Of a stretch of DNA of 64,000 bases, positions 63,423 to 64,000 are shown in pieces. Source of the stretch: an uncultured Gammaproteobacteria bacterium (GTDB lineage: Bacteria; Pseudomonadota; Gammaproteobacteria; Pseudomonadales; Pseudohongiellaceae); NCBI GenBank assembly GCA_937898685.1, contig CALEJT010000014.1, positions 1-64,000 of the forward strand, written 5' to 3'. Below the pieces are notes generated by a model that saw only the letters and a list, made by a program, of their open reading frames with translations, was not told where the DNA came from and searched no databases. Both the position numbers and the translations under genes were made by a program. Every line of letters begins with the position of its first letter. Position 1 is the stretch's first letter.

Positions 63423-64000
63423 ATGAGCACCGCCACCAACACAGCGAACTCCGCCGCCGGCAGTGCGGCGGCAGTCAGCGGGCCGAGCAGCCTCGATCCG
63501 GGGACGAAACGTCTCGTCACCTTCGCGATCATGCTGGCCACGATCATCCAGGTGCTCGACACCACGATCGCCAACGTGGCACTGCCGCACATGATGGGGA
63601 GTCTGTCGACGACGCAGGATCAGGTGTCCTGGGTGTTGACGTCCTACATCGTGGCATCGGCCATCATGACCTTGCCCACGGGTTATCTCGCGGGTCGCTA
63701 TGGCCGCAAGACCATCCTGCTCATTTCCGTTGGCGGTTTCACCCTCGCTTCGATGTTGTGCGGCGCCGCGCAGTCGCTCGAGGAGATGGTGATATTCCGC
63801 GTGTTGCAGGGTGTCTTCGGCGCCGCCCTGGTGCCGCTCTCGCAATCCACCTTGCTCGACATCAACGAGCGCAAGAACCACGGCAAGGCCATGGCCGTAT
63901 GGGGCATGGGGGTGATGATCGGCCCGATCCTGGGACCTTCCTTGGGTGGCTATCTCACCGAGTATTACTCCTGGCGCTATGTGTTCTACATCAACCTGCC
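63423..64000 (+). CDS. emrB: DHA2-family drug efflux pump EmrB-like, truncated by window end
   Basis: The first 192 codons of a 14-helix MFS pump. After a Ser/Ala/Gly-rich cytosolic leader, helix 1 carries the DHA2 signature IIQVLDTTIANVALPHMM, followed by the MFS motif A segment AGRYGRKTILL. Motif C is in GVMIGPILGPSLGGYLTEYY. AAGG precedes the ATG, 40 bases after emrA. It runs off the right edge. With EmrA it should form a tripartite multidrug exporter. Confidence 0.9.
   Translation, partial: MSTATNTANSAAGSAAAVSGPSSLDPGTKRLVTFAIMLATIIQVLDTTIANVALPHMMGSLSTTQDQVSWVLTSYIVASAIMTLPTGYLAGRYGRKTILLISVGGFTLASMLCGAAQSLEEMVIFRVLQGVFGAALVPLSQSTLLDINERKNHGKAMAVWGMGVMIGPILGPSLGGYLTEYYSWRYVFYINL

Overview
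The window is a GC-rich, gene-dense bacterial chromosome segment. It most probably comes from a gammaproteobacterium. The evidence is the order leuC-leuD-asd-(FimV)-truA-trpF-trpB-trpA-accD-folC-SPOR-cvpA-purF, the prmB/aroC neighbourhood, a monomeric isocitrate dehydrogenase, a CCA-encoding tRNA-Arg(ACG) and E. coli-like ArgS, Ppc and CysE. I cannot name the genus. Nothing looks like a phage, transposon, integron or CRISPR array. The window is core metabolism with accessory insertions.

Layout. 1-4.6 kb: icd, a GlsB/YeaQ membrane protein and argS. 4.7-12.5 kb: a Tat-exported PhoX-like protein, a lipoprotein aminopeptidase N, an aromatic-acid MFS carrier and a hipBA toxin-antitoxin pair with a repeat-rich operator region. 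12.8-17.5 kb: a ppc - GAPDH-like - gap operon in which the middle gene has alanine in place of the catalytic cysteine. 17.5-27.1 kb: two exported proteins (a DUF1554/lectin-like protein and a two-domain VOC protein), an esterase, cysE, gpsA, a DUF4389 protein, sixA, a second hydrolase, folE, prmB and a LysR regulator. 27.3-43.2 kb: the amino-acid and purine core (aroC, leuCD, asd, trpFBA, truA, accD, folC, cvpA, purF). It contains a miniature FimV, lacks leuB between leuD and asd, and has an MHS transporter inserted between truA and trpF.

43.2-47.5 kb: a glycosyltransferase/PAP2 pair, DUF1653, and an operon of an HtrA-like pseudoprotease, xthA and a HAD phosphatase. 47.6-54.3 kb: a tight five-gene minus-strand operon, cydA(cioA)-cydB(cioB)-MBL persulfide dioxygenase-[PTP-like domain + sulfide:quinone oxidoreductase fusion]-SulP. 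It reads as a complete sulfide oxidation, detoxification and sulfide-tolerant respiration module. 54.5-57.1 kb: a di-haem cytochrome c peroxidase divergent from a sigma-54 activator with a cysteine-bearing PAS domain. 57.2-58.6 kb: TetR and DUF2306 genes sharing tandem palindromic operators. 58.7-64 kb: tRNA-Arg, a MATE pump, an AraC/GyrI regulator and an emrR-emrA-emrB-type efflux operon whose last gene runs off the window.

The observations most worth following are the cysteine-less GAPDH paralogue translationally coupled to a normal GAPDH, the sulfide operon with its unusual domain fusion, the catalytically dead HtrA-like cytosolic protein, and the exported VOC protein with a duplicated cysteine end motif.
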